In this document: piece after piece, positions 42,129 through 51,060 of the stretch
How positions within the stretch are numbered: the stretch's first letter is position 1
How the letters are laid out: each line of letters opens with the position of its first letter
From: Streptomyces coffeae
GTDB lineage: Bacteria; Actinomycetota; Actinomycetes; Streptomycetales; Streptomycetaceae
NCBI RefSeq assembly: GCF_016741875.1
Contig: NZ_JAERRF010000005.1
Coordinates: 1 to 64,000 of the forward strand
DNA: 64,000 nucleotides
Direction: 5' to 3'
Program-made: the position numbers and the translations under genes
The notes under the pieces: model-generated
What the model saw: the letters and a program-made list of their open reading frames with translations, nothing else
Database searches by the model: none
What the model was told of the DNA's origin: nothing

Positions 42129-42755
42129 ATGGATGACACGCAGATACGGGCCGCCATCGCGGCCGAACGCACCGAGCTGGCCGCACTGTTGGACGGGCTG
42201 TCCGCCGAGCAATGGGACGCGCCGAGTCTGTGTGGGGGCTGGCGGGTCCGGGAGGTCGCGGCCCATATGTCGCTGGGGTTCCGCTATGCGCTGCCCAAGG
42301 TGGCGCTGGAACTGCTCAAGGCCGGGGGCAGGCTGCACCGGATGACCGACCGGACCGCCCGCAAGGACGCGGCCTCCGCCACCACCGCCCAACTCGCCAC
42401 CTGGCTGCGGGACAACGCCCACCACCCCTGGACGCCCCCGGTCGGCGGATTCACCTCGGCACTCGGCCATGACGTCATCCACGGCCTGGACATCTCGGTC
42501 GCGCTGGACCTCGGCCGGCGGGTGCCCGAGGACCGCGTCCGCATACTGCTGGGGACGGTCGAACCCAAGACCCTGAAGTTCTTCGGTGCCGACCTCGACG
42601 GCGTCCAGCTGCGCGCCGACGACCTCGACTGGACCTACGGCACCGGCACCCCCCTGACCGGCCCCGCCCAGGATCTGCTGCTGGTCGCCTACGGCCGCAA
42701 GCTGCCCCCGGGGCGGCTGCGCGGCGAGGTGCGCGACCGGTTCGCCGCGGTGTGA
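42129..42755 (+). CDS. Mycothiol-dependent maleylpyruvate isomerase-type (DinB superfamily) protein, 208 aa
   Basis: Four-helix DinB-fold protein of the MDMPI group, which uses mycothiol as a thiol cofactor in actinobacteria. LSAEQWDAPSLCGGWRVREVAAHM contains the family W-R-V-R-x-V-x-A-H segment with a metal-binding His; the distal GHDVIHGLDISVAL supplies the other ligands. The start ATG is at 42129. It stands alone upstream of glnE. The reaction cannot be specified: most genomic members have unknown substrates. Confidence 0.8.
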   Translation: MDDTQIRAAIAAERTELAALLDGLSAEQWDAPSLCGGWRVREVAAHMSLGFRYALPKVALELLKAGGRLHRMTDRTARKDAASATTAQLATWLRDNAHHPWTPPVGGFTSALGHDVIHGLDISVALDLGRRVPEDRVRILLGTVEPKTLKFFGADLDGVQLRADDLDWTYGTGTPLTGPAQDLLLVAYGRKLPPGRLRGEVRDRFAAV

Positions 42756-42790
42756 ACGGCGACGGTCAGTTCTCCTGGGTGGTGGCATGA

Positions 42791-42829
42791 GAAAACCGCC
42801 CGGCCCCGATCACCGCGGCAACGGTTTTC
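42791..42829. terminator. Hairpin between the MDMPI-type gene and glnE
   Basis: GAAAACCG (42791-42798) pairs with CGGTTTTC (42822-42829), with a 23-nt GC-rich loop; the T run on the plus strand makes a weak terminator plausible. Confidence 0.4.
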
Positions 42830-42919
42830 CGCCACGGCCGGGACCTGCCGCTTCGCCCTCGCGGTCGCTTAGGCTCGGCACCGAGCGTTGATCACGACGG
42901 CGGACGGGAGGCGTGCGGA

Positions 42920-45900
42920 ATGTCCGTACCGCAGGGACGCAGGAGCAGCAACTTCACCCGGCTGCTCCGGCACGGCTTCACCGACGCCTCCTCCGCCCAG
43001 CGGCTGCTGGACGCGCCCGAGCTGTCCGCGGTCCGCAGTGACCCGGTGCTGCTGGAGGCGCTCGGCGCGACCGCCGATCCCGATCTGGCGCTGCGCGGGC
43101 TGGTGCGGCTGGCCGAGGCGCTGCCCGAGGAGGCGGGGGAGAACGGCGCACAGCGGGCCGCGTCGCGGCGGGCGCTGCTGGACACCCTGGTCACCGCCAA
43201 GCCGCTGCGCGACCGGCTGCTCGGGGTGCTGGGCGCCTCCGAGGCGCTGGGCGACCACCTCGCCCGCCATCCGCGGGACTGGAACGCGCTGGTCATGTAC
43301 GAGCCCGCCGATCTGCATCCGACCACCCCCGAGTTCGAGCAGGCCCTGGCCGAGGGCATCTGGAGCGGACCGGGCGCGGAGCTGCCGCGGCCGGACGCGC
43401 TGCGGGTCGCCTACCGCCGGGCGCTGCTGGCCATCGCGGCGCGTGATGTGTGCGGCACCACCGATGTCACCCAGGCCGCCGCCGAACTGGCCGACCTGGC
43501 CACCGCTACCCTGCGGGCCGCGCTGGAGATCGCGGCCGAGGAGCAGCCGGAGGACGCCGCCGCCTGCCGGCTGGCCGTGATCGGCATGGGCAAGTGCGGG
43601 GGCCGGGAGCTCAACTACGTCTCGGACGTGGATGTGATCTTCGTGGCGGAGGCGGTCGATGAGGCCGGCGGTCGGGAAGGGGCTGAGGGGAAAGCGGTAC
43701 AGGCCGCCACCCGACTGGCCTCCCGGCTGATGCGGATCTGCTCGGACGTCACCGTCGAGGGCACCATCTGGCCGGTCGACGCCAATCTGCGCCCCGAGGG
43801 CCGCAACGGTCCGCTGGTGCGCACCCTGTCCAGCCATGTCGCGTACTACCAGCGGTGGGCCAAGACCTGGGAGTTCCAGGCGCTGCTGAAGGCCCGGCCG
43901 GTCGCGGGCGACGCCGTGCTGGGCCAGGCGTATGTGGACGCGCTCGCGCCAATGGTCTGGCAGGCCGTCGAGCGCGAGAACTTCGTCTCCGACGTGCAGC
44001 AGATGCGCCGCCGCGTGGTGGAGAACATCCCCGTCGCCGAGATCGACCGCGAGCTGAAGCTCGGCCCCGGCGGACTGCGCGATGTGGAGTTCGCCGTCCA
44101 GCTGCTCCAGCTGGTGCACGGCCGGTCCGATGAGTCGCTGCGCAGCGGCACCACCCTGGACGCGCTCGCGGCGCTGGCCGCGGGCGGCTATGTGGGCCGC
44201 TCCGACGCCGCCGCGCTGGACGCCGCGTACCGCTTTCTGCGCTCCATGGAACACCGCATCCAGCTGCACCGGCTGCGCCGCACCCATCTGGTGCCCGAGG
44301 GCGAGGCCGATCTGCGGCGGCTGGGCCGTTCGCTGGGGTTCCGCACCGAGCCGGTCAGCGAACTGGGCACCGCGTGGCGGCGGTACGCGCGCGAGGTGCG
44401 GAGGCTGCACGAGAAGCTGTTCTACCGGCCGCTGCTGGACGCCGTCGCCCAGCTGGAGCCCGGTGAGACCCGGCTCAGCTCGGAGGCGGCCGGGCAGCGG
44501 CTGGAGGCCCTGGGCTATGCCGACCCGGTCTCGGCGCTGCGGCATCTGGAGGCGCTGGCCTCCGGGGTGACCCGGAAGGCGGCGATCCAGCGCACCCTGC
44601 TGCCGGTGCTGCTGGGCTGGTTCGCCGACTCCGCGGAACCGGACGCGGGGCTGCTGGGCTTCCGCAAGGTCTCCGACGCGCTGGGCAAGACGCCCTGGTA
44701 TCTGCGGCTGCTGCGGGACGAGGGCGCCGCCGCGGAGAACCTGGCCCGGGTGCTCTCCGCCGGGCGGCTGGCCCCCGATCTGCTGCTGCGCGCGCCCGAG
44801 GCGGTGGCCCTGCTCGGCGATCCGGAGGGGCTGCGGCCGCGCGGGCGGCGCCATCTGGAGCAGGAGGTGCTGGCTGCGGTGGGCCGCGCCGACGGGGCCG
44901 AGCAGGCGGTCGCGGCGGCGCGCGGGGTGCGCCGGAGGGAGCTGTTCCGTACCGCCGCGGCCGACATCATCGACAGCGCGCGGCTGGCGAACGGCGCGGT
45001 GCGCCCGACGGTGAGCTGGCCGCCGCCGGGCGACGAGGGCTCCCTCGGCACCGTGCCCCGGACCCCGGCCGCCCCCGCGGCGCCCGCCGCTCCGCGCCGC
45101 GTCCCCGAAGTCCCCAGCGCGCTGCGGGACTCCGAGCCGCATGTGCCCGCCCGTCCCACCGGGGCGGCCGTCGCGGATGAGCCGCCCACCGATACGGGGG
45201 CGCTGGTCGACATGGTCGGCGACGCCCTGTCCGACCTCAACGCGGCCGCCATCGCGGGCGCCCTGCGTGCCGCCGTCCGCGACACCTGGGGCGATGAACT
45301 GCCCACCCGCTTCGCCGTCATCGGCATGGGCCGCTTCGGCGGCCATGAGCTCAGCTACGGCTCGGACGCGGATGTGCTGTTCGTGCACGAGCCGAGGGAG
45401 GGCACCGATGAACAGGAAGCCTCCCGCGCGGCGTTCGCCGTGGCCAACGAGATGCGGCGGCTGCTCCAGCTCCCCACCGTCGACCCGCCGCTGCTCATCG
45501 ACGCCGATCTGCGCCCCGAGGGCAAGTCCGGCCCGCTGGTGCGCACCCTGGCCTCGTACGCCGCCTACTACCGCCGCTGGTCGCTGGTCTGGGAGAGCCA
45601 GGCGCTGCTGCGCGCCGAACCGGTCGCGGGTGACCGGGAGTTGGGCGAGCGCTTCATCGAGCTGATCGACCCGCTGCGGTATCCGGCCGAGGGCCTGGGC
45701 GAGGACGCGGTGCGCGAGATCCGGCGGCTCAAGGCCCGGATGGAGTCCGAGCGGCTGCCCCGCGGCGCCGATCCCACCACCCACACCAAACTGGGCCGCG
45801 GCGGCCTCAGCGATGTCGAATGGACCGTCCAGCTGCTCCAGATGCGCCACGGCTGGGCCGAGCCGGGACTGCGCACCACCCGTACCCGCGAGGCCCTGGC

Positions 45901-46171
45901 CGCCGCCCACGCCGCCGGCCTGATCGGCACCGAGGACGCCCAGACCCTCGACGAGGCATGGGTCCTGGCGACCCGGGTCCGCAACGGTGTGATGCTGGTC
46001 CGCGGGCGCTCCGGTGACACCTTCCCCAGCGAGTCCCGCGAACTGGCCGCCGTGGCACGGTACTTGGGCTACGGCCCGGGACATGTCGGGGAGATGCTGG
46101 ACGACTACCGCCGTACCACCCGCCGTGCGCGGTCCGTCGTGGAACGTCTGTTCTACGACTACGAGGGCTGA
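42920..46171 (+). CDS. glnE: Glutamine synthetase adenylyltransferase/adenylyl-removing enzyme, 1083 aa
   Basis: Controls glutamine synthetase activity by adding and removing AMP. The two nucleotidyltransferase domains are obvious: GMGKCGGRELNYVSDVDV near residue 222 (adenylyl removing) and GMGRFGGHELSYGSDADV near 802 (adenylyl transferring). Each is followed by a helical domain with GPGGLRDVEFAVQLLQL or GRGGLSDVEWTVQLLQM. A Pro/Ala-rich linker of about 60 residues lies near 700-760. The ATG at 42920 is preceded by GGGAGG. Length is normal for Streptomyces GlnE. The gene is near glnA2, separated by the element. Confidence 0.95.
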   Translation: MSVPQGRRSSNFTRLLRHGFTDASSAQRLLDAPELSAVRSDPVLLEALGATADPDLALRGLVRLAEALPEEAGENGAQRAASRRALLDTLVTAKPLRDRLLGVLGASEALGDHLARHPRDWNALVMYEPADLHPTTPEFEQALAEGIWSGPGAELPRPDALRVAYRRALLAIAARDVCGTTDVTQAAAELADLATATLRAALEIAAEEQPEDAAACRLAVIGMGKCGGRELNYVSDVDVIFVAEAVDEAGGREGAEGKAVQAATRLASRLMRICSDVTVEGTIWPVDANLRPEGRNGPLVRTLSSHVAYYQRWAKTWEFQALLKARPVAGDAVLGQAYVDALAPMVWQAVERENFVSDVQQMRRRVVENIPVAEIDRELKLGPGGLRDVEFAVQLLQLVHGRSDESLRSGTTLDALAALAAGGYVGRSDAAALDAAYRFLRSMEHRIQLHRLRRTHLVPEGEADLRRLGRSLGFRTEPVSELGTAWRRYAREVRRLHEKLFYRPLLDAVAQLEPGETRLSSEAAGQRLEALGYADPVSALRHLEALASGVTRKAAIQRTLLPVLLGWFADSAEPDAGLLGFRKVSDALGKTPWYLRLLRDEGAAAENLARVLSAGRLAPDLLLRAPEAVALLGDPEGLRPRGRRHLEQEVLAAVGRADGAEQAVAAARGVRRRELFRTAAADIIDSARLANGAVRPTVSWPPPGDEGSLGTVPRTPAAPAAPAAPRRVPEVPSALRDSEPHVPARPTGAAVADEPPTDTGALVDMVGDALSDLNAAAIAGALRAAVRDTWGDELPTRFAVIGMGRFGGHELSYGSDADVLFVHEPREGTDEQEASRAAFAVANEMRRLLQLPTVDPPLLIDADLRPEGKSGPLVRTLASYAAYYRRWSLVWESQALLRAEPVAGDRELGERFIELIDPLRYPAEGLGEDAVREIRRLKARMESERLPRGADPTTHTKLGRGGLSDVEWTVQLLQMRHGWAEPGLRTTRTREALAAAHAAGLIGTEDAQTLDEAWVLATRVRNGVMLVRGRSGDTFPSESRELAAVARYLGYGPGHVGEMLDDYRRTTRRARSVVERLFYDYEG

Positions 46172-46203
46172 ACCGGGCAGTCGGCCGGGCTGCTGATCGA
46201 GCG

Positions 46204-46234
46204 CGCCGCCCGCGGTGGTGACCGGCGGGCGGCG
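46204..46234. terminator. Bidirectional terminator after glnE
   Basis: CGCCGCCCGC (46204-46213) and GCGGGCGGCG (46225-46234) form a perfect 10-bp stem with an 11-nt loop between convergent genes. Confidence 0.7.
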
Positions 46235-46243
46235 GCCCGGATG

Positions 46244-47449
46244 TCACGCGGGCAGCTTGATCCGCAGCGGACCGCAGCCGATGCGGTCCGCTTCGGCCGC
46301 CGCGTAGCGGGGGAGCAGCTTGCGGATGTCGTCGGGGTGCCGTCCGTCGTCGGCACGCACCAGGAAGGTGACCTCACCGGTCTGGCACTTGGCCTGGAAC
46401 AGTCCGAAGTCGGGGCCGATGAAGCCGTATCCGTCCCGGTCACCGGGTGTAGTGATCCGCTCGCCGTTTTCGAGGGAGAGCCGCTGGTAGAGCACCGAGA
46501 GCCGGGGGTCCTCGACGGTCATCAGCCGCAGCGAGGGGTGGTCGAACAGCACATCGCGGTCACAGGTGCGCACCGGGCCTCCGCCCCGGGTCATCAGAGG
46601 GGGTTCGTGCTCGTAGACATCATGACGGCCCTTGGGGAGGCTCAGCCCCTCGATACCGCAGATCGCACCGGGCTTCTCGGCCTGGAAGCGGGGCGGGTCC
46701 GGCATCCGGTCCCCCGGGTCGGCGAGGGTGCCCTTGCACCCCAGGTCGGCCATGCGGTGGTTGATCAGCCGGACCGCGGTCCGGGCGAGCAGGTCGCGTT
46801 CCGCGGTGTCCACCCGGTCCTCGTAGTCCGTCCAGCCGGTGTCGATGTCGATCACCTGTGGGCCGTCGTTCCTGGGCGGTCGGCCGAAGCAGCCGTCCGG
46901 CACCGCGAGCCAGGCGCGGGTGTCGGAGGCCATGCCCAGCAGCCCACCGCCCATCGGGGTCATCCGCGCGGACAGGAACTCGTCGGCCCACTGGTCGGCC
47001 GCGCCCCCGAAGCGGGGGTCGAGCTGATGGGCCCGGATCGTGACCTGGGCGCCGCGGGGCGACTTGAGGACGCAGGTGCCGGTCGAGCCGTCGCTGCCGA
47101 TGCGATCGGAGGTGATGGGGGTGTCAGAGGCGTCGATGTCGGTGTGGCCGTGGAACAGTTCCGCCACGTCGTCCGTGTCGAGCGCGCCCCAGCAGGCGCG
47201 GGAGTCCGCGAACGGGCCCGCTCCGGTCTGCCAGGCCACGCCCGTGCCGCCGAGCAGTGCCCCGGCCACGGCGGCTGCCAACGCGGGCCGCCACCGGCCG
47301 CGGGTCAGCCGCCGCCAGTGCCACCAGGGCTGCCGCTGCTTGGGCAGCCATGAGGGCAGATCCGCCGCGGGCTCGCGCCCGGTGTCCTTCCGCTCGGTGT
47401 CGTTCCGGTCGTTGTCGTCGGTGTGCTCGGTGCGCTCGGTGTCGGTCAT
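46244..47449 (-). CDS. Membrane-anchored extracellular protein, paralog A, 401 aa
   Basis: A charged, Asp/Glu/Arg-rich cytoplasmic N-terminus of about 50 residues (MTDTERTEHTDDNDRNDTE) precedes one helix (ALAAAVAGALLGGTGVAW), then an extracellular domain starting ADSRACWGALDTDDV. Cysteines are spaced for disulphides (CVLKS, DGCFG, LGCKG, AICGIEG, RTCDRD, AKCQTG, IGCGP). It is clearly paralogous to the upstream protein: both share CWGA, then PRLSVLY/F and a late IGCGP or VGCAP. ATG 47449 overlaps the upstream stop by 4 bp. Function unknown. Confidence 0.75.
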   Translation of the reverse strand: MTDTERTEHTDDNDRNDTERKDTGREPAADLPSWLPKQRQPWWHWRRLTRGRWRPALAAAVAGALLGGTGVAWQTGAGPFADSRACWGALDTDDVAELFHGHTDIDASDTPITSDRIGSDGSTGTCVLKSPRGAQVTIRAHQLDPRFGGAADQWADEFLSARMTPMGGGLLGMASDTRAWLAVPDGCFGRPPRNDGPQVIDIDTGWTDYEDRVDTAERDLLARTAVRLINHRMADLGCKGTLADPGDRMPDPPRFQAEKPGAICGIEGLSLPKGRHDVYEHEPPLMTRGGGPVRTCDRDVLFDHPSLRLMTVEDPRLSVLYQRLSLENGERITTPGDRDGYGFIGPDFGLFQAKCQTGEVTFLVRADDGRHPDDIRKLLPRYAAAEADRIGCGPLRIKLPA

Positions 47450-48552
47450 CGGTCGGAACCTCCCGGTGCGACGGGCGCACAGCCGACGCGTCCGGTCACG
47501 GCGTTGGTGAAAGCGGTGAAGTACGGCGTGTTCTCGCGCTGGGACGGGCTGAGCATCAGCAGGGTCATGGGCCGTCCCGCGCAGTCGGCCCGTACCACCT
47601 TGTAGCCGTCGGCGAAGACCCCGGTGCCGCGCCAGCCGTGCGCGGCCGCCTTGGTGCCCGTCGTTCCGTCGAACAGCACGGAGAGCCGTGGTTCGGAGAC
47701 CATCAGGGCGTCGAAGATCCGGGCCTCGTCCCGTCCGGTGGTCGACACCGAACAGGACTGGAGGTTCCGGCCGACCGTACCGACCTGGTACGCGAGGTCC
47801 CTCGCGGACTCTTGGTCGAACTCCATGCCCCTGATCCGGCAGGCGCGTTCGAAGTAGGTCTCCCGATCCTCGGGCAGGTTGATCACCGGGGACGTGATGC
47901 TCAGGGGCTTCGCGGGGGCACAACCCGTCTTCTCCATTGCCCGGTTGGCGATGGAGACCATCAGTTCGGCCGCCGAGCGGGAGCCGCCGAGTCCCGCGGT
48001 GCCCGGGTAGGAGCGGTCGCCCGAGTAACTGGTGGCGGTGGCGTCGAGGGTCACCGCGGTCGGCCGTCCGTCGCGGGTGTCGCAGCGCTTGGGCAGGACC
48101 AGCAGTCCGTGGCCGCCATCGGTGGCACCCGGCAGCCCGTCGGGCAGCGGCACCGCGCGCCCGCCGAGGTAGTCGTTGATCCACTCCATGCGCCGTGCGG
48201 CGCCCCGGGGCGCGGGTCCGTAGTCGACGACGACCCTGGTGTCCTCGGAGGCGCGGGAGCCGTCGTAATCGTCGTCGTCAGTGGTGTGGATCGCCACGGT
48301 GCACCGGCCGGTGGTCCGCCGCGGGCCGAGCGCGGTCTCGGTGGCGGTACGGCTGCCCTCGCCGCCGGCGAACGCCTCGTCGCCCAGGAACTCCGGACCG
48401 CTGTCCTCCTCCCAAGCGCCCCAGCAGTACCGGTCCTTGGCCTCGAACGGCCAGGTGTCCGTGGCCCAGGTGCCGACCCCGGCGGCGGCCAGCAGCACCG
48501 TCAAGGCGCCCGCGACCGCGAGTCCGCGGCGTGTGCGCGGAAACCCCTTCAT
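47446..48552 (-). CDS. Membrane-anchored extracellular protein, paralog B, 368 aa
   Basis: Starts at ATG 48552 (MKGFPRTRRGLAVAGAL), with GGGAGGG at a good distance. One N-terminal helix (LAVAGALTVLLAAAGVGTWA) anchors an extracellular domain beginning KDRYCWGAWEEDSGPEF. The Cys pattern and the SEPRLSVLFDG segment match its downstream paralog, so the pair arose by tandem duplication. Both may be surface-exposed and disulphide-bonded. No enzymatic motif is seen. It is first in the two-gene operon. Confidence 0.75.
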   Translation of the reverse strand: MKGFPRTRRGLAVAGALTVLLAAAGVGTWATDTWPFEAKDRYCWGAWEEDSGPEFLGDEAFAGGEGSRTATETALGPRRTTGRCTVAIHTTDDDDYDGSRASEDTRVVVDYGPAPRGAARRMEWINDYLGGRAVPLPDGLPGATDGGHGLLVLPKRCDTRDGRPTAVTLDATATSYSGDRSYPGTAGLGGSRSAAELMVSIANRAMEKTGCAPAKPLSITSPVINLPEDRETYFERACRIRGMEFDQESARDLAYQVGTVGRNLQSCSVSTTGRDEARIFDALMVSEPRLSVLFDGTTGTKAAAHGWRGTGVFADGYKVVRADCAGRPMTLLMLSPSQRENTPYFTAFTNAVTGRVGCAPVAPGGSDR

Positions 48553-48628
48553 GATCCCTCCCCGTTTCCCCGTTCCCCGTGTGGCGGCCGATCCAATCAC
48601 AAGCCGCGGCGGAGCCCGGAGGACGGGG

Positions 48629-49192
48629 GTGTCGGTGGCGGATGACATTCTGGCGTGCATGGGAACAGAAGCGGCATGGTGCGGGCCGGTGCACGGCGAC
48701 CTTCTCGCGGCGAAGGCCCTGGTGTACGACGTCTGCGGCTTCGCCTGCACGGAGCCGGTGCCGGAGGCGGAGAGCGCCGAGTACGCGGCCTGCGCCTTCG
48801 AGGTGGACGGTCTGGCCGTCCGCTTCCGGGTGGCCAAGACGACCCCCACAAAGACCGGCCAGTTCGTCACGGTGTGGCAGCGCTCCGAGCAGGGGCCGAT
48901 CCGGCCGTTCGACGCGGGGGACGCGGTGGACCTCTTTGTGATCAGCTCACGCGAGGGCGACCGCTTCGGGCAGTTCGTGTTCTCGTGCGAGGTGCTCCGC
49001 AAGCGGGGGATCGTCTCGACGGACGGCACCGGCGGGAAGCGGGCTTTCCGGGTCTATCCGCCGTGGGCCGAGACCACCAGCCGTCAGGCCCGTGCCACCC
49101 AGGCGTGGCAGCTGGAGCACTTCCTCGACATCCCCGCGGCGGGGCCGGTCGACACCGCTCGTACGCGGACGCTCTATCAGCCCCGCAAGTAG
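48629..49192 (+). CDS. MepB-family protein, 187 aa
   Basis: Matches the MepB family, named after the third gene of a staphylococcal efflux operon. The C-terminal signature KRAFRVYPPWAETTSRQARATQAWQLEHFLDI is diagnostic (read as KRAFRVYPPW then QAWQLEHFL). The N-terminal half has LVYDVCGFAC and VRFRVAKTTPTKTGQFVTVW. The start is GTG at 48629, with GGAGG 6 nt upstream; a second GTG two codons on is possible. Its 3' end overlaps the convergent regulator by 16 bp. Biochemical function is not established. Confidence 0.8.
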   Translation: MSVADDILACMGTEAAWCGPVHGDLLAAKALVYDVCGFACTEPVPEAESAEYAACAFEVDGLAVRFRVAKTTPTKTGQFVTVWQRSEQGPIRPFDAGDAVDLFVISSREGDRFGQFVFSCEVLRKRGIVSTDGTGGKRAFRVYPPWAETTSRQARATQAWQLEHFLDIPAAGPVDTARTRTLYQPRK

Positions 49193-49842
49193 TTGTAGAC
49201 GGTGGCCCGGGAGACCCCGAGCAGTTCGGTGACCACCTGGACGGAGTGCTTCATCTCCAGGAAGCCGCGCGTCCGCACCAAGCGGACCAGCTCCTTCTTG
49301 GCGGGGGTGCCCAGGCTGCGCGGGGTCTGGCCGCGGGCGGCGGCGAACTCCTCGACGACGGTGCGCAGCTCGGCGGCGGTACGGGCGCGGAGGGTCTCGG
49401 TGAGGGGCTGTTCCTGTTCCTCGGTGCGCACCAGATTGGTGAGGCTGCGGGCCACGCTGGCGAACAGGGAGACATCGAGGTTGAGACAGATCGCGGCCAC
49501 ATAGCTGCCCGCGCTGTTCTTGATGCCGATCGAGGTGCTCTTGGCCGGGCGGCCGTCGGGGAAGGCGTTGGCGTAGTTCTGGACGATGCCGGGGAAGTCG
49601 GGGTCCTCGATCCGGGCGAGGCCCAGTTCGGTGGCGGGATCGCCGACCGAGCGGCCGGAGAGATTGCTCTCGATCGCGCGGATGGCCCGGTCCGGCCGGC
49701 GCAGATCGTGCAGGACCACCTCGCACAGCCCGGGAAACATCCGGCCGATGGCGGTCACGATCTTCTCGGCCTCGCGCAGCAGCAGTTCGTCCTCGGCGGT
49801 CCCCTCCGGCCGTCGCTCCGGGGGCCGTTGGTGTGCGGTCAT
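49177..49842 (-). CDS. DauR/YheO-type PAS-HTH transcriptional regulator, 221 aa
   Basis: The N-terminal PAS-like YheO domain (FPGLCEVVLHDLRRPDRAIRAIESNLSGRSVGDPATEL, in parts) has the E-V-V-L-H-D and N-L-S-G-R motifs, followed by STSIGIKNSAGSYVAAICLNLD. The C-terminus is a helix-turn-helix (RGFLEMKHSVQVVTELLGVSRATVYNYLRG). Relatives regulate D-amino-acid and amino-acid catabolic genes. ATG 49842 overlaps the stop of the PLP-enzyme gene by 4 bp, so regulator and enzyme are one unit. Confidence 0.85.
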   Translation of the reverse strand: MTAHQRPPERRPEGTAEDELLLREAEKIVTAIGRMFPGLCEVVLHDLRRPDRAIRAIESNLSGRSVGDPATELGLARIEDPDFPGIVQNYANAFPDGRPAKSTSIGIKNSAGSYVAAICLNLDVSLFASVARSLTNLVRTEEQEQPLTETLRARTAAELRTVVEEFAAARGQTPRSLGTPAKKELVRLVRTRGFLEMKHSVQVVTELLGVSRATVYNYLRG

Positions 49843-51014
49843 CGTGGTGCACCGCCCGTACCGTCCTCCGGGGCGAAGAGCGCCGCCATCGTGGTGGCCG
49901 CCTTCAGCCCCGAGCCGGTGAGCACCACGGCCGTGGTCTCCCCGGGGCGGATCGCGCCCCGCGCCCGGAAGACATCGATGGCCGCGGCCGCGGTCGCGCT
50001 CGTGGGCTCGGTGTACAGGCCCATCGCGGCCAGCCGGCGCACGGCCGCGGCGATGTCCTCCTCGGGGATGGCGGCCATATCGCCCTCCGAGCGGCGGATC
50101 GCGCGCAGCACCTCCGCATGGCGGACCGGCTCCTGGATGGCCGTGCCTTCGGCGATGGTCGGGGCATGCTGGAACGGAACGGGTGTCTCGGTGCCCGCCG
50201 CGAAGCTCGCCTGGAGCGGGGCGCAGTGGGCGGGCTGGGCGACCAGCAGCCTCGGGCGGCGGCTGATCTGGCCCGCCGCCAGCAGTTCGGAGAAGCCGAG
50301 GTCGCAGCCGAGGACGGTGCTGCCCGCCCCGGCCACCGTCACCACGCTGTCGGGTGCGGTGCACCCCAGGTCCTCCCACAGCTCGTAGGCGAGCGTTTTG
50401 ACGCCCTGGAGGAAGAACGGATGCCAGTTGTGGCCGGCGTAGGAGGTGTGCTCCGACTGGCGCAGCGCCTCGGCCGCGGTGGCGTCCCGGTCGCCCGGCA
50501 CCACCTGGACCTCGGCGCCGTAGGCCCGGCTCTGGAGGATCTTCGCCGGGGAGGTGCCCTCGGGGACGAGGATCCTGGCCCGGATCCCGGCCGCGGCGCA
50601 GTACGCCGACACCGAGGAACCGCCGTTGCCGGAGCTGTCCTCGATGACCTCGCGGACCCCGCGCTGGTGCAGCAGCGAAATCATCACGCTGGTACCGCGG
50701 TCCTTGAAGCTGCCGGTGGGGCTGAACCACTCCAGCTTGAAGTGGACCCGATCCCCGCCCCAGTCCTTCTCCACCAGCGGGGTGCACCCTTCTCCGAGGG
50801 ACACCGGGGCGTCGAAGCGCACCGGGAGGGCCGCCCGGTAGCGCCACAGCGAACGGTCCCCGGTGTCCACCTGCTCGCGGGTGGTACCGGGCAGCGGGGA
50901 GACGGTGAGCGGAGCGCCGTCGTCGCCGCGCCAGCGCGGATCGTCCAGGGGGTACGTGGCGCCGGAGCGCTCGTCGACGTAGTGGGGTTCTGCGGAATCG
51001 GATGCGGTGTGCAC
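49839..51014 (-). CDS. PLP-dependent threonine-synthase-like lyase/ammonia-lyase, 391 aa
   Basis: Fold type II pyridoxal-phosphate enzyme. The cofactor lysine lies in SPTGSFKDRGTSVM. GNGGSSVSAYCAAAGIRARILVPEGTSPAKI forms the phosphate-binding and substrate segment, and TVAGAGSTVLGCDLGF and VVLTGSGLKAATTM complete the site. It is related to threonine synthase and diaminopropionate or threonine ammonia-lyases; its real substrate is unknown, but co-transcription with a DauR-type regulator suggests catabolism of an amino acid. The start is GTG 51014, at a leaderless promoter; the open frame further upstream is rejected. Confidence 0.82.
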   Translation of the reverse strand: MHTASDSAEPHYVDERSGATYPLDDPRWRGDDGAPLTVSPLPGTTREQVDTGDRSLWRYRAALPVRFDAPVSLGEGCTPLVEKDWGGDRVHFKLEWFSPTGSFKDRGTSVMISLLHQRGVREVIEDSSGNGGSSVSAYCAAAGIRARILVPEGTSPAKILQSRAYGAEVQVVPGDRDATAAEALRQSEHTSYAGHNWHPFFLQGVKTLAYELWEDLGCTAPDSVVTVAGAGSTVLGCDLGFSELLAAGQISRRPRLLVAQPAHCAPLQASFAAGTETPVPFQHAPTIAEGTAIQEPVRHAEVLRAIRRSEGDMAAIPEEDIAAAVRRLAAMGLYTEPTSATAAAAIDVFRARGAIRPGETTAVVLTGSGLKAATTMAALFAPEDGTGGAPR

Positions 51015-51050
51015 CTTAGATATTCTGTTCAGATCTAGACTGCTCGTCAA
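51015..51050 (-). promoter_or_regulatory. Leaderless promoter of the PLP enzyme-DauR operon
   Basis: TTGACG (51050-51045), 17 bp, CAGAAT (51027-51022), then 7 bp to the GTG: a textbook leaderless promoter, with no ribosome-binding site. A palindromic TCTG-AA-CAGA, extended by outer AGAT/ATCT, lies over the spacer and -10 and is a good operator candidate for the DauR-like protein. Confidence 0.6.
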
Positions 51051-51060
51051 TGGGGCCCGC

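Noticed and set aside
42869..46084. A 1071-codon open frame antisense to glnE
   Set aside because: It is the mirror of the strongly GC3-biased glnE frame; it has no ribosome-binding site and its product is low-complexity Gly/Gln/Arg.
46244..48184. One long 646-codon protein at this locus
   Set aside because: Its first 245 codons are the out-of-frame shadow of the upstream paralog; the ATG at 47449 with a 4-bp overlap is the better start.
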